Part shown: piece after piece, positions 10,290-21,114 of the stretch
How the letters are laid out: each line of letters starts with the position of its first letter
Numbering within the stretch: position 1 is the first letter of the stretch
Assembly (NCBI GenBank): GCA_936432065.2
Contig: OW386294.2
Coordinates: 51,612,945 to 51,676,944 of the forward strand
Reading direction: 5' to 3'
Length of the DNA stretch: 64,000 nucleotides
DNA from: Rutpela maculata
Taxonomy: Eukaryota > Arthropoda > Insecta > Coleoptera > Cerambycidae
Notes under the pieces: model-generated
What the model saw: the letters and a program-made list of their open reading frames with translations, nothing else
Told to the model about the DNA's origin: nothing
The model's database searches: none
Program-made: the position numbers and the translations under genes

Positions 10290-10905
10290 TTTAATGTTAA
10301 AGTGTTTGAGTTGTTTAAATTTTGATCACTACAATACACTAATACACGAGGGTCAGGAAAAAGGTATATGAATATATGATGTAAATAACAGAGTAGAGAC
10401 TTGGAGTATACCATGTCTGGCTAGAAGACTAATTGAAGTTCGGTCATTTAAAGAGACACACTGTGTCCCATTATTAAGATAAATATTTAGAATATCGTGG
10501 ATCAGATCTCTTATTACATAGCGGGTTAATTCAATATCAGCTTGTGGTTGACACAGTCGAGGGCCTTGGCAAGGTCACATAATGTTATAGACGTATGTAG
10601 CCCCAACTCAAAGTCCCGGACTGCATCATTCACAATTTTAGATACTGCTTGAATTGTCAATTTATTTTTGCGGAAACCAAATTGGTTTTCATTTAGTAAT
10701 GAATTATTCTCAAAGAAAAAAGTTTTAAGTCGCCCTTTTGAAAACAGGGACCACTCTAGCTAGTTTAATCGAGTCAGGGAAAACACCTTCAGCAATAGAG
10801 GCATTAAACAGTTCTGTGAGAGGCAGAGCCAAAATGCCAATTGTCTCCTTCAAAATTTTGGTACTAATATCATAAATATCAAGCGAGCTAGTATACTATT
10901 TAAAG
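10290..10905 (-). pseudogene. CR1/Jockey-like LINE RT fragment
   Basis: Minus frames give KILKETIGILALPLTELFNAS, then FPDSIKLARVVPVFK. After an internal deletion and shifts they give FRKNKLTIQ-type sequence and TLCDLAKALDCVNHKLI, the RT block normally written FLDLSKAFDxVxH. The order fits a non-LTR RT palm/fingers region. Multiple shifts and stops. Confidence 0.75.
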
Positions 10906-10977
10906 ACAAAAATTGCTGTTTCCACCACCACCTGTTCAGTGAGAAGTATTAAATAAAAAAATTAACATATTTTTCAG

Positions 10978-11372
10978 CACATCCGTTTCCGTGTGACTCG
11001 AAGCAGAAGGAAGGGTCCAGAAATATTTTACAAAAGTATCCATAATGTGTTCCATAAGCTAATGGAGGAAGTGCAATTGGTAAACACCAACCGTCAGCTG
11101 TATCATGCAAGAGTAACGGAATCTTTGATGTTTGGACTAGGATTCATGAACTACGATCCCCAGATAGATACTGTTTTTCCTCATAGGTTCTATTTAGATA
11201 ACTGGACAGCTCATATGCAGCAGGAGTCCGACCCTACTGTAAATGGCCGTTTGCTGTGGCTTGGTGGTATCTTCAGCCCTTTACTGAGCCCCAACACATT
11301 ATCTATTCACCTAAAAGCTATCATTCAAAATTTACGGGGTGAATCGGTATATTTATATGTGCCTTCCACAGA
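10978..11372 (+). CDS. IPO9: importin-9-like exon B
   Basis: Acceptor TTTTTCAG|CAC at 10978 (phase 0); donor CAGA|GTAAGT after 11372 (two bases of a codon carried over). The product contains HARVTESLMFGLGFM and GRLLWLGGIFSPLLSPNTL. These correspond in position to the human WKIHEACMLALGSV and GRALWAASRFTVAMSPEL segments of HEAT repeats. No ATG start; the frame continues from exon A. Confidence 0.82.
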
Positions 11373-11450
11373 GTAAGTTTAAAAAAAAAGTTAATTGATT
11401 TTTTTAAGTATTTTCCAGGACCGCTCTTTTATGTGTGTGTCTCTTTTTAG

Positions 11451-11619
11451 AGCCCTGCGAAACCACATGGTGACTTATGATAATGAAACAATGCCTGTAG
11501 AAAATCGCTTTATACTAAAGAGTCTTTCCAATGAATTAATTGAGTGCCTTCTGACCATGATACAAAAAATGAACGACAACCCTACCTCGTGCTTGAATGC
11601 TCTGGGCATCTTCGTTAAG
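11451..11619 (+). CDS. IPO9: importin-9-like exon C
   Basis: Preceded by a 78-bp intron with a CTCTTTTTAG acceptor; the split codon GA|A restores Glu. Donor AAG|GTAATT after 11619, phase 0. 56 codons plus the split codon, helical, containing LSNELIECLLTMIQKMND and ALGIFVK, matching the human LIHLAAQF...METLCIVC helices in position. Confidence 0.78.
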
Positions 11620-11819
11620 GTAATTATTGAATTCTTTAAACCTGTTTAGTGTAAGTGATCATAATGGTATTACTTGACTTTTAGTCAGGTTCATAAAAGG
11701 TCCATCATGTTGGGTCTATTTTAGGATATTATTGAGTCAGGTTTTCAATCTTTTGCCAAAAAACGTTTGGGGATAGATTTACAGACAATTGAATATCATA
11801 TAAACTAATTTTTAGTGTT

Positions 11820-11885
11820 ATAAATCAAACTGTAAAAGGAGTGGTCTTAAAACGGAACCTTGGGGAATACCAGTAACTAGTTGCT
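11820..11885 (-). pseudogene. LINE RT scrap (GxPQGSVL motif)
   Basis: The minus strand reads LVTGIPQGSVLRPLL, the conserved RT block preceding the YxDD motif of non-LTR retrotransposons. Only about 20 residues are visible. Confidence 0.6.
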
Positions 11886-12231
11886 TTTTTTGTGATCAAT
11901 TTAATTATTTGACATCGTACTGTCGTACATCTTTAATTTTTTAGGTCGTAAGTTTTCGGACCCCTATTAAAGTCTTAAATCCACATTTATATGCTAAATG
12001 CTTAGGAACACTACGAGCCGGTCCCGGAGGACAGGCCGATATTAGCGGGTCGTAAAATATTTACTTATGTCCACAAGTTCACATTTTCAATGTCAAAAAT
12101 TGGTGCCCAAGAAATTCATTTATTCTGACATTTGAATTACAAAAACAGTGTAGGTGAACGTATCACTGTAAGTAATGAATACATTTTTTGTGGATTTATG
12201 GGACGTAAGAAACAAGTTACATAATAATATA

Positions 12232-12633
12232 CTGCCCTCCTAAGCCAAAAAGACGTATCTCAAGGTTTCACTGTTTTGAGATATAAGGCATGTTTTGAAT
12301 TTTCGAAATCGCGTCAATATTTTCAAATATTTACTAATATTTTTTTTGTAGTTGTACTAATGTAGAGGTTAATAGTGGTGTAGTTATGAATTTATATTAA
12401 TTAGGTTACTAGTTTTTTTTACAATGAGATACGTCTAATTGGCTAAATCGCTTAGGTTTTCTCATATTTTTTTAGATACGTCAAACTTTGTTAGCACTTT
12501 AAAAATACTTAACGATTGAAATACGTTTATTTCGCTATGGAAATATATAGAAAATGGCTCCAGCTATCCTAAGGTATAAAAATATGCATTTCGGCCAAAA
12601 CTTGAGATACGTCTTTTTGGCTTAGGACGGCAG
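12232..12633. mobile_element. TA-flanked MITE (402 bp)
   Basis: TA|CTGCCCTCCTAAGCCAAAA at the left and the inverse TTTTGGCTTAGGACGGCAG|TA at the right; about 37 bp of TIR with one or two mismatches, continuing through GACGTATCTCAAG. A copy of GATACGTC also lies inside. No coding frame. Target TA and short length suggest a Tc1/mariner-type MITE. Confidence 0.82.
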
Positions 12634-12664
12634 TATATATCTTGCAAATAAAACACAAACATTT

Positions 12665-12785
12665 TTTAGGTCATCAGCAAACATTAATCTATTACAGCCT
12701 AGCAAGCTGATTAAATCATCGACAAATATTAAAAACAATAGTGGTCCGAAGTTATACCCTGTGGAACCCTAAATGCAGATATAAA
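12665..12785 (-). pseudogene. LINE RT scrap (VPQG...FADD)
   Basis: The minus strand contains GPLLFLIFVDDLISLLG and LMFADD, the RT catalytic block of CR1/Jockey-like LINEs, without flanking domains. Likely from the same old insertion as the scrap at 11820, split by the TA MITE and decay. Confidence 0.65.
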
Positions 12786-12912
12786 TGTATTTTATTTAAA
12801 ACCGTTGAAAAAAACATACTGCTCTCTGTTTTTTAAGATAACAATAAAAAACTCTCTCTTATGAGCAGGTATTCCCGAACATGGTCATTTTATTCTGTTG
12901 TTTTTTTTTTAG

Positions 12913-13287
12913 CACCAAGAAGAGTGCGCATTTGCTTATGTCCACAACATGCAACAAAGGCTTATCACCTCAATGTATACACATTTATCGAACGTCTCTA
13001 TTATGAAAGAAGTGAATTTCATATTGGGAAATATTGCAATGAAAGAAAGCTTACAAGAACCATTACATCAAACTATGGTTCCTTTCCTTTGCAAAATTTT
13101 GCAAGGTGATATGCCTCAACAATTAGAGGGCAGAAAAGATGCTCCTGAAAAAGCGTTGGAACTACTAAACACTATAGCGACATATACACCTCAACCTGTT
13201 AGTGAGGCCTTAGTAATCCAAGGATTTTCAGCTGCTGCAAATCTTATGCTGAATAATGAACAAGAAGATGATCGTAACGTGAATGAG
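12913..13287 (+). CDS. IPO9: importin-9-like exon D
   Basis: Acceptor after a T11 tract (TTTTAG|CAC), donor GAG|GTATGT after 13287; 125 codons, phase 0 at both ends. Contains MVPFLCKILQGD, a KALELLNTIATYTPQPVSEA stretch and ALVIQGFSAAANLML. The human counterpart is [46 protein letters not shown]. This is the clearest stretch for the importin-9 assignment. Confidence 0.85.
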
Positions 13288-14013
13288 GTATGTATGCTTG
13301 AAATTTTGTGATATTGCCCTCAGAAATGTTCCATCCATTTTATCAAAAATTGCTTTTCTAAAGATCGACTCAATTGGAGAAAGGGTGCCGAAAGATTCCG
13401 AAATGTTCAAAATTTTAATAATGAACAAGTCTATTTTAAAGGTTAAAAAAAAATTCGAAAAATAAGATATGTGAAATATTTATTTAACTAAATTCATTAT
13501 ACATCCCATTCATTATACATCTATGTCAGAATTATGTCAAGCACCTCAAATATTTTGTGTTTTTAAAGACGAATTTAACTTGAATGTGTTTTTAAAATAT
13601 TTGTAAAATTGTATTTTACGATTTTCCTGAATTATAAAATACAATAATATTTTGCTTGTATCCGTTTAATAACCCTGAATTATCTATAATTAATTATTTG
13701 TGGCATATTCATTAATGATTTCTTACTGTTTGTTGGGTATTTTGCCACTTGATCTAATAACTTACCGGGTAAGCTAAAAGATCATAGGAATGAGCATATT
13801 TTTAAGAGCACAATAAAGTATTTGTTTGTGTAATTCTATACTGTTTGTAAGTTTTTTTGTACATATGTTGAAGTTTTTAAGAGCTCTGCTAATTAAGTTT
13901 ACAGTGTATGCTATTTAATATCGCAATTATACGTTATTTTGGAACGCGTTGCCCGATTTAAAAATAATTTTTTTTCTATGAGCTCTATTTGTAATTTTCA
14001 TATTTTTAAGGCC
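13288..14013. other. start of the 41.6-kb intron 4, little recognised
   Basis: AT-rich. A short stretch at 13693-13750 (TTTGTGGCATATTCAT...GTTGGGTATTTTGCCACTT) resembles 20812-20862, next to the Penelope arm, so it may be a scrap of the same repeat. Otherwise nothing seen. Confidence 0.45.
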
Positions 14014-14015
14014 TA

Positions 14016-15815
14016 TACCGGGTGCCACAGGCTAGTGGCTCCCCCCTATATTTCCTTTATTTTTTAACTTATCCATTTGAAAATTTGGAAAGCATAAACT
14101 ACCTGTAAAAGTGGATTTTTTTACATAAAAAACGGTAAGAGACCATTTCCGGTTTACCCGGAAATGACCGCAACGTTCGATTTCTAAATGGAACACCCTG
14201 TATAGTTTTACATATTTGAATTCAAGACAAGATTCTGAGTATACCATGAGATTTTCACGAATTTTTGAGTCGATGTTGAGTTTTTTAAGCATTTTAAGAT
14301 ATTTGTCTAGAGTCCTTTGGAATACCAAAATTTGTTCTACGGCAGGTAAAGTCCAAGGGAAAAATATAATTTTTCGGTTAATTTCATTAATAACTATTTG
14401 CGAAGCCTCCAAAATTGAACAAATCACTTTTTTATCGAAATTTTTTTTTTAATGGGAAGGTGGTGGCTCATAGTATTCAATAAATTATAGATTTTTTCTG
14501 AATTTATTGATATCCATTTCAAATCTATGCTATTGTTTTTCTACTTTATTAAATTTGTTTAACCCATTCGATGCGCCGCTCGTTTCTGTTATGCGTACCG
14601 TCAGAACGGCTGCGTAATCGCTTGCGGACATATCCTCTTCCCTCAAAACAGCTGTTATTATTTTTATTTTTTCAAGCTTGTTTAAAATTTTTGGATTATC
14701 AAGACTGTAGTGATTACAATAAATAAAAACCAATTTATAAGAGAAAACTTTATTTTAAATACAATTCTGAATATTTTCAATATTTTCGTCATCGGAACTG
14801 GAGACATCCCATTGCTTACTTTCACTATTAATTTCACCAGTCTTCTTCATCACTGTTCATTAAAATGTCATATAATTCATCGTTAGATAATAATTTCTGT
14901 GTCTGATAGTTAAACTTTGCCATTTTCTGTGAAATAACTCGCGAAACTGCAAGCACGACGCATTATTTCGACAAGTTAACAGCTAACCGGGATACGTATT
15001 TATCCACCTAATGGAAATAAAATTTTGAATAGCCGCAACTTTTTAAACAAATTAAATACAGCCATTTTCCAAAATCACTTTCAAAATAATTTTTATTAAT
15101 CCTTACACTTTGAACTAGTACTTATACCTATTAAGAAACAAAAGAGAAAACCAAAAGGCTATTATTCACAAAAAGGTAGTTATTGACATTTCATTATTAG
15201 ACATAATTTTTGCAAAGGCAACTACGTTAAAGTTCAAGAAAAATTATATTGAAAGAGATTTTTTATTTTTAAATAAATTCAATAAAATAGAAAAATAAAT
15301 AGCATAGATTTGAAATGGACATCAATGAATTCAGAAAAAAATCTATAATTTATTGAACAGTATGAGCCACCACCTTCCCATTTGAAAAAAAAAGTTTTCG
15401 ATAAAAAAGTGATTTGTTCAATTTTGGAGGCTTCGTAAATAGTTATTAATGAAATTAAACGAAAAATTAAATTTTTCCCTTGGACTTTATCTGTCGTAGA
15501 ACAAATTTTGGTATTCCAAAGCACTCTAGACGAATGTCTTAAAATGCTTAAAAAAACTGAACATCGAGTCAAAAATTCGCGAAAATCTCATAGTAACTCA
15601 GAATGTTGTCTTGAATCCAAATATGTAAAAATATACAGGGTGTTCCATTTAGAAATCGAAAGTTGCGGTCATTTCCGGGTAAACCGGAAATGGTCTCATA
15701 CCGTTTTTTATGTCAAAAAATCCATTTTTAGAGGTAGTTTATGCACCCCAAATTTCAAATGGATAAGTTAAAAAATAAAGAAATATAAGGTGCCACTAGC
15801 CTGTGGCACCCGGTA
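14016..15815. mobile_element. TA-flanked foldback with about 545-bp TIRs
   Basis: Left end TA|TACCGGGTGCCACAGG (14014), right end CCTGTGGCACCCGGTA|TA (15817). Arms 14016-14559 and about 15264-15815 match over their whole length, with a GGAAATGACCGCAAC/GTTGCGGTCATTTCC block and a short CAGGGTGTTCC motif inside. The middle (14560-15263) is unrelated to the arms. TA duplication suggests Tc1/mariner-type mobilisation. Open frames across the arms in both directions are mirror images and not credible genes. Confidence 0.82.
14556..14965 (-). pseudogene. piggyBac-like remnant in the foldback loop
   Basis: Starts TTAA|CCCATTCGATGCGCC, a typical TTAA-type terminus. On the minus strand from about 14922 it reads MAKFNYQTQKLLSNDELYDI followed by LMNSDEEDW and a stop. 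That opening resembles the acidic N-terminus of piggyBac/PGBD transposases. The opposite TTAA end was not found, so the unit is truncated or too diverged. Confidence 0.4.
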
Positions 15816-16266
15816 TACTAATTTCTTCAAAATGGGTCGAAATTTCGAGATCGACTATTAGGCGATTTTTTATCGACAAATTGGATAGCGTATTCGATTT
15901 GCAGTTGTCTCAAATACCTCTATACAAAATTTTAGCTCGATACCTCATATAGGGTGTTTGTTAGTAGAATGGGAGGCACTGGCCTTGAAAAGTGAAAGTT
16001 AATTACGTCATTAAGTTAATAAGCTTTTAATTACCTTGCTGACCTTGAAAAGTAAAAGTTAATTAGGTCATTAACCTAATGCGTCTTTAATTGCCCTTGG
16101 AAAAATCCGGGGAATTTTTGGAATTCTCCGTGACTTTGAAAATACCCCGTGGACCTGGGGGAAGGCCCAACGGTCTGTGGTAAAAACCCGCGTGCTGTGA
16201 AAGTACAGTAGTGTAGCAACTTGGTGGAATTTTTTATTGATTTCTACAGACACACTCTAACTCATA

Positions 16267-16549
16267 CATGGGCGCAGCCAGGGGGGGGCATGGGGAACGC
16301 CCCCCCCCCCCCCCCCCCAAGCCGTCTTCCACGAGCCAAAAAATAAAGAAGCATAATCTTTATCAGTACAAAGCAGTATCCAAATTATCCCTTGAAATAA
16401 ATATTTTGTAATTAATGCCAATATTATCTAGTAGAGGAATATACATACACATCCGTTTTCAACCATTTTCAATTTTCCTCATCCTCTGGGGAGGCCGGTT
16501 CCATTGCCCCCCCCCCCCCCCCCAGATGAATTTCCTGGCTGCGCCACTG
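16267..16549. mobile_element. hAT MITE (283 bp) with empty site in the other TIR
   Basis: Ends CATGGGCGCAGCCAGG and CCTGGCTGCGCCACTG, flanked by AACTCATA on both sides (16259-16266, 16550-16557), an 8-bp duplication as expected for hAT. Two long poly-C runs lie inside. The right TIR (around 34155) carries one AACTCATA and no insert, so this insertion postdates formation of the TIR pair. Confidence 0.9.
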
Positions 16550-16629
16550 AACTCATATATAAACATATTTTTATATTTTCTGTAGTTACTGTCTGCGTTT
16601 GTTAAAAGCTAGTTAATAATATATATATA

Positions 16630-16995
16630 ATGTATAGAACGTACGAAGAACCGACAGATTTAGAAAGTGCAATAGAGGTGCTAGAAGAAAAATTTCGAGA
16701 TTCGAGGTGGGCTGCTGACCATGAGAGCATTTACGGTGGCGGTTGGTTTGATAATTCATATCTACAGCAGCTCAAAGAACAATGTGACATATCCCTAAAT
16801 AAATGTCATGAATATCTGAATGGTAAAATCACCATAAATGAATTTTGCAGTGATATAATTGCACAAAGCTTGACATCATATTTGTTCGAGATTAGAAGAT
16901 TTTTACCGTTTGATATTGTTGAAAAATATCATCTATTTAAACTAGAGATTGACTCAGAAGAAGAACAACCAGTATGTGATAATGGTGATCATTAA
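16630..16995 (+). CDS. orphan 121-residue protein encoded in the left TIR
   Basis: Intact frame, ATG directly after a TATATATATA run (16618-16629), stop TAA, AATAAA 77 bp downstream. I do not recognise the family. Visible features: an opening RTYEEPTDLESAIEVLEEKF, a WFDNSYLQQL patch, CDIS/CHEYLNGK with two cysteines, a hydrophobic helix around SYLFEIRRFLPFDIVEKY, and an acidic tail (DSEEEQP, DNGDH). No signal peptide or membrane segment. Predicted small, acidic, mostly helical, soluble. The compact TATA-ORF-polyA arrangement looks like an expressed viral-type or transposon-borne gene. The minus-strand copy at 33702-34067 has the same length but two stops. Confidence 0.65.
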   Translation: MYRTYEEPTDLESAIEVLEEKFRDSRWAADHESIYGGGWFDNSYLQQLKEQCDISLNKCHEYLNGKITINEFCSDIIAQSLTSYLFEIRRFLPFDIVEKYHLFKLEIDSEEEQPVCDNGDH

Positions 16996-17414
16996 CCCTA
17001 AATATATTGAAGACTACAGTGGAAAAAGAATAATCGGTTCTAGAATGTTTATATAATTATTTTTAATTTGTCAATAAATTTTTTTAGTAAAAACACTGGT
17101 TTATTCTTATATATCGTTTTAACACCCTGTATTTAAGTTTCAGAAACATAAACAAGCTTTGAAATCTCAAAAAAATATAACCAACATATTTGTGGTAACA
17201 GGAAAAAAAATATACTAAAAAAAATACTTTAGCTTATACATTATGTGTACCACACATACCCAAGATATTTTTTAAATATAGCTGTCATGCTGTAGCGATA
17301 ACAGAAAAAAAAAATTTTTCTTAAAAAAATATGGTCTTCGAAGTTCTGCCTCGTTTTCGCGCCGTCCAACTTTGGTAATAAATGCTGATCCCCTAGTCTA
17401 CACACCAGAAATTT

Positions 17415-18610
17415 GAGACTTTAGAGTTTTTTCATTTGAATGAGTGAAGAATTTCTTTTCATTTGAATTCATAGCTTTATTTTTTTCTCACATTAACTGT
17501 TCTAAAAATTAAGTAAATATCAAAGATGACCTAAATAAACTAGTCTGGATCTAAAAAACAACAAATTGTCCCAGTGAAATGCAGTTTGCTGTTATTTTGA
17601 TAGAAAACCATTAACTATTTTTTGTTGAGATCAATCAGACCGAGTGAAAAAATTATTTTTTACAACCAGTTTCGTAATGTTTATTAAAATTAAGCTATTT
17701 AATACATTAAGGTACAGCACTGACAGTTTGTTTTTAAGATGAAATATATTTAATGAAATATATTTACGTAATATATTTATTTGTAAAAATACAAAATCAT
17801 GTTTAGATGACCTAAATAAAAAAAGGAATGAAATATATTTACATAATTTTTTTTTTGCAGAAATTTGAATGAGTGAGGGAATTCATAGTTTTATTTTTTA
17901 AATTATCTAAATATCAAAGATGACCTAAATAAGCTAGTTTGGATCTAAACGATAACGTGCCCCAGTGACATGCAGCTTGGCGTTATTTTATATAAAAATA
18001 ACAATTATCAAAAAATCTTATTCTCTCTGTATTGTTTGGGGTTTGAGAAACTTAATACACTTACACAAACTTTTTCTAAAAATGGGGCCTCATAAAACTT
18101 GAAAAAAATATTTTTTACACTCGGTGATGTAGCAGTGCTTATTGAAATTAAGATGTTTAATACATTAAGGTGTAATTCTGGCAGTTTTGTTTTTTTCATT
18201 ATTTTTACTGCTAGTCAACATTTACTTTTTGTGACTTTAATTTTTCTTAAATGAACAGGTACTCCATGTAATAAGTGCTGTTTCGCATCTCTTTTAAAAT
18301 TTTTATGATTCTTTAATTTCCACCGTGCGTAATCTTAACTCAGTTTTTTCAAAATAAAAAAAAAGAACTAGAGCTTAATATTTTTTAATTTAAACACGAA
18401 CCATTGTGTACCATTTGTACGCGAAATAGATATTTGTTTTTAAATAGAGTCGTCACTATTACAGCAATAACAAAAATATTATTTTTTTCTTAAAATTTAA
18501 TCATCGGTGTACATGATGATGAATACTTAATTTTTATTTTTCTCATATTAACTGTTTTTAAATATTGTGTCAATATCAAAGGTGACCTAAATAAGCTCGT
18601 AGGTGGCGAT
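17415..18610 (+). repeat. diverged internal repeats, about 440-bp spacing
   Basis: The stretch TATCAAAGATGACCTAAATA followed by A(G)CTAGT recurs at about 17520, 17910 and 18570. A second block, ACACTCGGTGATGTAG... with AATACATTAAGGTG, recurs near 17650 (weaker), 18117 and again at 32527 beyond the nested insertion. Non-coding interior of the long-TIR element. Confidence 0.65.
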
Positions 18611-18745
18611 GAGGCACTAGTTAGCTCACGGGAGAACTTTAGAGCCGAGAAGGATGTTTTTTATGACGGGGTCCCTCGGTGTTATGCTAGAGCTGTATCT
18701 GGCATATATGTGAATAAGCTGAAGAAAAATAAAAAATTCCAGTAA
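18599..18745 (+). pseudogene. short coding-like island, unknown protein
   Basis: 48 codons then a stop, in a locally GC-richer patch, containing SRENFRAEKDVFYDGVPRCY and ARAVSGIYVNKLKK. The frame is open upstream but has no start codon. It looks like the C-terminal end of a captured or decayed gene, or an exon; I do not recognise it. Confidence 0.3.
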
Positions 18746-19432
18746 ATAATGTACGGTTAGTTTTTTCCCTGATCGTTAGTAGTCAATCAGTATTACATAA
18801 TCACCAGGGGTGTGGGCCCACATTCCCAAATTCATTGTCTGTTATTCTCCTGCGTTTTGTTGCAATTTGTTAAAATTTCACATACACATATTTTAAATAA
18901 ATTAACGTATTATAAAAATCTTGTCTCCGCACAGAAATAGGTTTTTGCTATTTCTATAACTTCAGGTCTATTTAAAATACGACCACAAGTAATTTAAATA
19001 TAACAAACAAAAGATATTTTAAAAATTCTGCGACTTTTAGCATATATTTATTATTTTCTTACACACATGAATGAAAATCGATTACAAAAAAGCTCGTACC
19101 ATGCTCTTTGTCGTTTATTTAATGTTTTCTAACCTTGTTTAGTTATGATACAAACAAAAAATTTACTTTACTCTAAAAACAATGCATGGAATAAGCAACG
19201 TGTATTGAAAAAACGGGCCTATCTGCAAATCATAGGTTCTTTTTTTTAATGCTTTGTTTAATGCTTTTTAACCTGTCTCGATTAAAACAGGTTATAAAAC
19301 ACCAAAAATTTGTTAGTGTGCAATGAAATCTTTCCAAGTAAAAAATATGCTGTTTGTAGGGTCTTGTTTAAAAAACTGCTTTGCTTCTTTTTTATTTTCT
19401 CGTTGACAAAAATGTATCTACCTAAGACAAAA
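18746..19432. other. interior of the long-TIR element, nothing recognised
   Basis: AT-rich, no usable frame. A short minus open frame at 19282-19485 overlaps the tandem duplication and has no motif. Confidence 0.4.
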
Positions 19433-19906
19433 TAAAAAATACTTTCCAAAACTTTGTTGGAAACGAAACAGAAAATGGGGAACAATTATTTTATGCATTC
19501 CGAACACAAAAATTTGTGATCAATACTGCATATTATTTTTATTAGCTTTAAGTAAAAAAATGGTATTAATGATTTGTAAAAACTATTTACTTATTGTGTT
19601 GCGAATAAAATGACATCATCTCTAAAAATTCTGTTTAAGAACTATTTCCAATAAGTGAAATTAAGAGATAATTTTTTTTTCCTTCATTTATTTATTTTCA
19701 TAAAATACTTTCCAAAACTTTGTTGGAAACGAAACAGAAAACGGGAAACAATTATTTTTATGTATTTCCAAAGAACACAAAAAATTGTGATCAATACTGC
19801 ATATTATTTTTATTAGCTTTAAGTAAAAAAAAATGGTATTAATGAATGTGTAAAAACTGTTTACTTGCGTTGCGAATAAAATGACATCATCTCTAAAAAA
19901 TTCTGT
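19433..19906 (+). repeat. 266-bp tandem duplication, second copy hit by the TTAA insertion
   Basis: ATACTTTCCAAAACTTTGTT starts at about 19439 and again at about 19706. The first copy reads CTGTTTAAGAACTATTTCC uninterrupted. In the second copy the TTAA is where the next element sits, and AAGAACTTATTTCC resumes at 32178. The first copy is therefore the pre-insertion sequence. Confidence 0.85.
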
Positions 19907-19945
19907 TTAACCCATTAACGGTCAAGACATTTTAGAGATATTTTT

Positions 19946-20437
19946 ATTATATCATATAACACAAGACAAGGGCATTTATTAAAAATAACCAGTTACAATA
20001 CTACCTTATATAAAAAATCTCCGTATCATGCTGGCATAAAAATGTACAACAAATTACCACCAGAAATAAAATCTATAAATTCTATAAATAAATTTACTTC
20101 TTGTTTGAAAAACTTTCTAGCTGTAAATTGTTTCTACTCAGTTGAAGAGTACATGAATTATGAGCCACAGTGATGCAGAACACATGTACATAATACAATC
20201 AGTGATATTAGGGTTAGGTTTACTATTGATACTATTGATATCTTATTTTTTTTTTAACTTTTTACTATTGTGATTTTTTACTATTGTGATTTTTTACTAT
20301 TATACTATTTATCGTAACTTTCTATATGCATATATTTTCATCTTATATTATTAAAATTTTGTATCCTAAATTTTTGTAATGTGACGTTCATATATATACC
20401 ATGTATATCTAACATGTGATGAAATAAATAAATAAAT
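19946..20437 (+). pseudogene. LINE 3' end (Jockey/CR1-like), 5'-truncated
   Basis: Plus-strand frame YHAGIKMYNKLPPEIKSI...FLAVNCFYSVEEYMNY is the usual C-terminus of these LINE ORF2 proteins. It is followed by a 3' UTR and an (AAAT)n tail at 20423-20437. Inserted close to the left end of the TTAA unit. Confidence 0.75.
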
Positions 20438-20835
20438 TAAAGTACATTAAGAATACATAAATTAAGACTAATTTGGCATTAAAAAAAATTTGTAAATATT
20501 TGAAAAAAAAACACGTAGGTGCGTATACGCACCTTTGGCGGAAACCGACATGTAAATTATTAAACAAAGAAAAATGAAATGAATCAGAATAATTTTTTTT
20601 TTCCGAAAAATCTCGAAGTAATCTGGGTGCAAATGTCTTTTGCACTTACATAGATAAATAGTATTACTTGACGTTTCGTATTTAGCCGTTGCTCAATTCG
20701 TCATTTCCTCATTTCATTTTTTCATCGTCAGACATTTCTTCCTATGCGGCTCGTTTTTCCGCTTTGTCGTGATTTTCTTATTTCGGCCTTATTGATTATA
20801 TTGTTTATAATTTATTATTTGTGGCATATTCATGA

Positions 20836-21011
20836 TTTCTTAGTTTGTTGGGTATTTTGCCACTGTAAAAATTTTGATGAAATAAACCTCTGCGCCAAAA
20901 GGCTGAGGCTGGTTTTTATACTTCTATTACAAAATGTCTCACACCTAAAAATATATAAACTGAAACAAAATTGTTAAATGATAAATTGAAAAATTAAAAC
21001 GAAGGCAGTTG
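20836..21011 (+). repeat. Penelope terminal repeat, left (inverted copy of right)
   Basis: GTTTGTTGGGTATTTTGCCA through AACGAAGGCAGTT matches 30676-30868 in opposite orientation, with a few mismatches and small indels. Confidence 0.85.
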
Positions 21012-21114
21012 AGGTTTCGGAAAATAGTTCTTTTTCCGTTATCAAAACTTTCACTTTTGAGAATGTCAAACCAGACAGTTTGTTGTTTATGTATTTCCAT
21101 AGTCACGTGAGACA

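Larger units (their letters stand above)
15963..17332 (+). repeat. left TIR of the Polinton-like-ended element
   Basis: Matches 33369-34444 in inverted orientation, about 1079 bp after subtracting the 283-bp MITE and its 8-bp duplication. It contains duplicated GAAAAGT(A/G)AAAGTTAATTA stretches, a GC-rich block (GGGGAATTTTTGGAATTC...), a TATA-like run, the orphan gene and AATAAA at 17072. Confidence 0.85.

Noticed and set aside
14032..15771. Several 80-130-codon frames on both strands
   Set aside because: They lie in the two inverted arms of one foldback and are mirror images of each other; no domain and stops in the partner copies.
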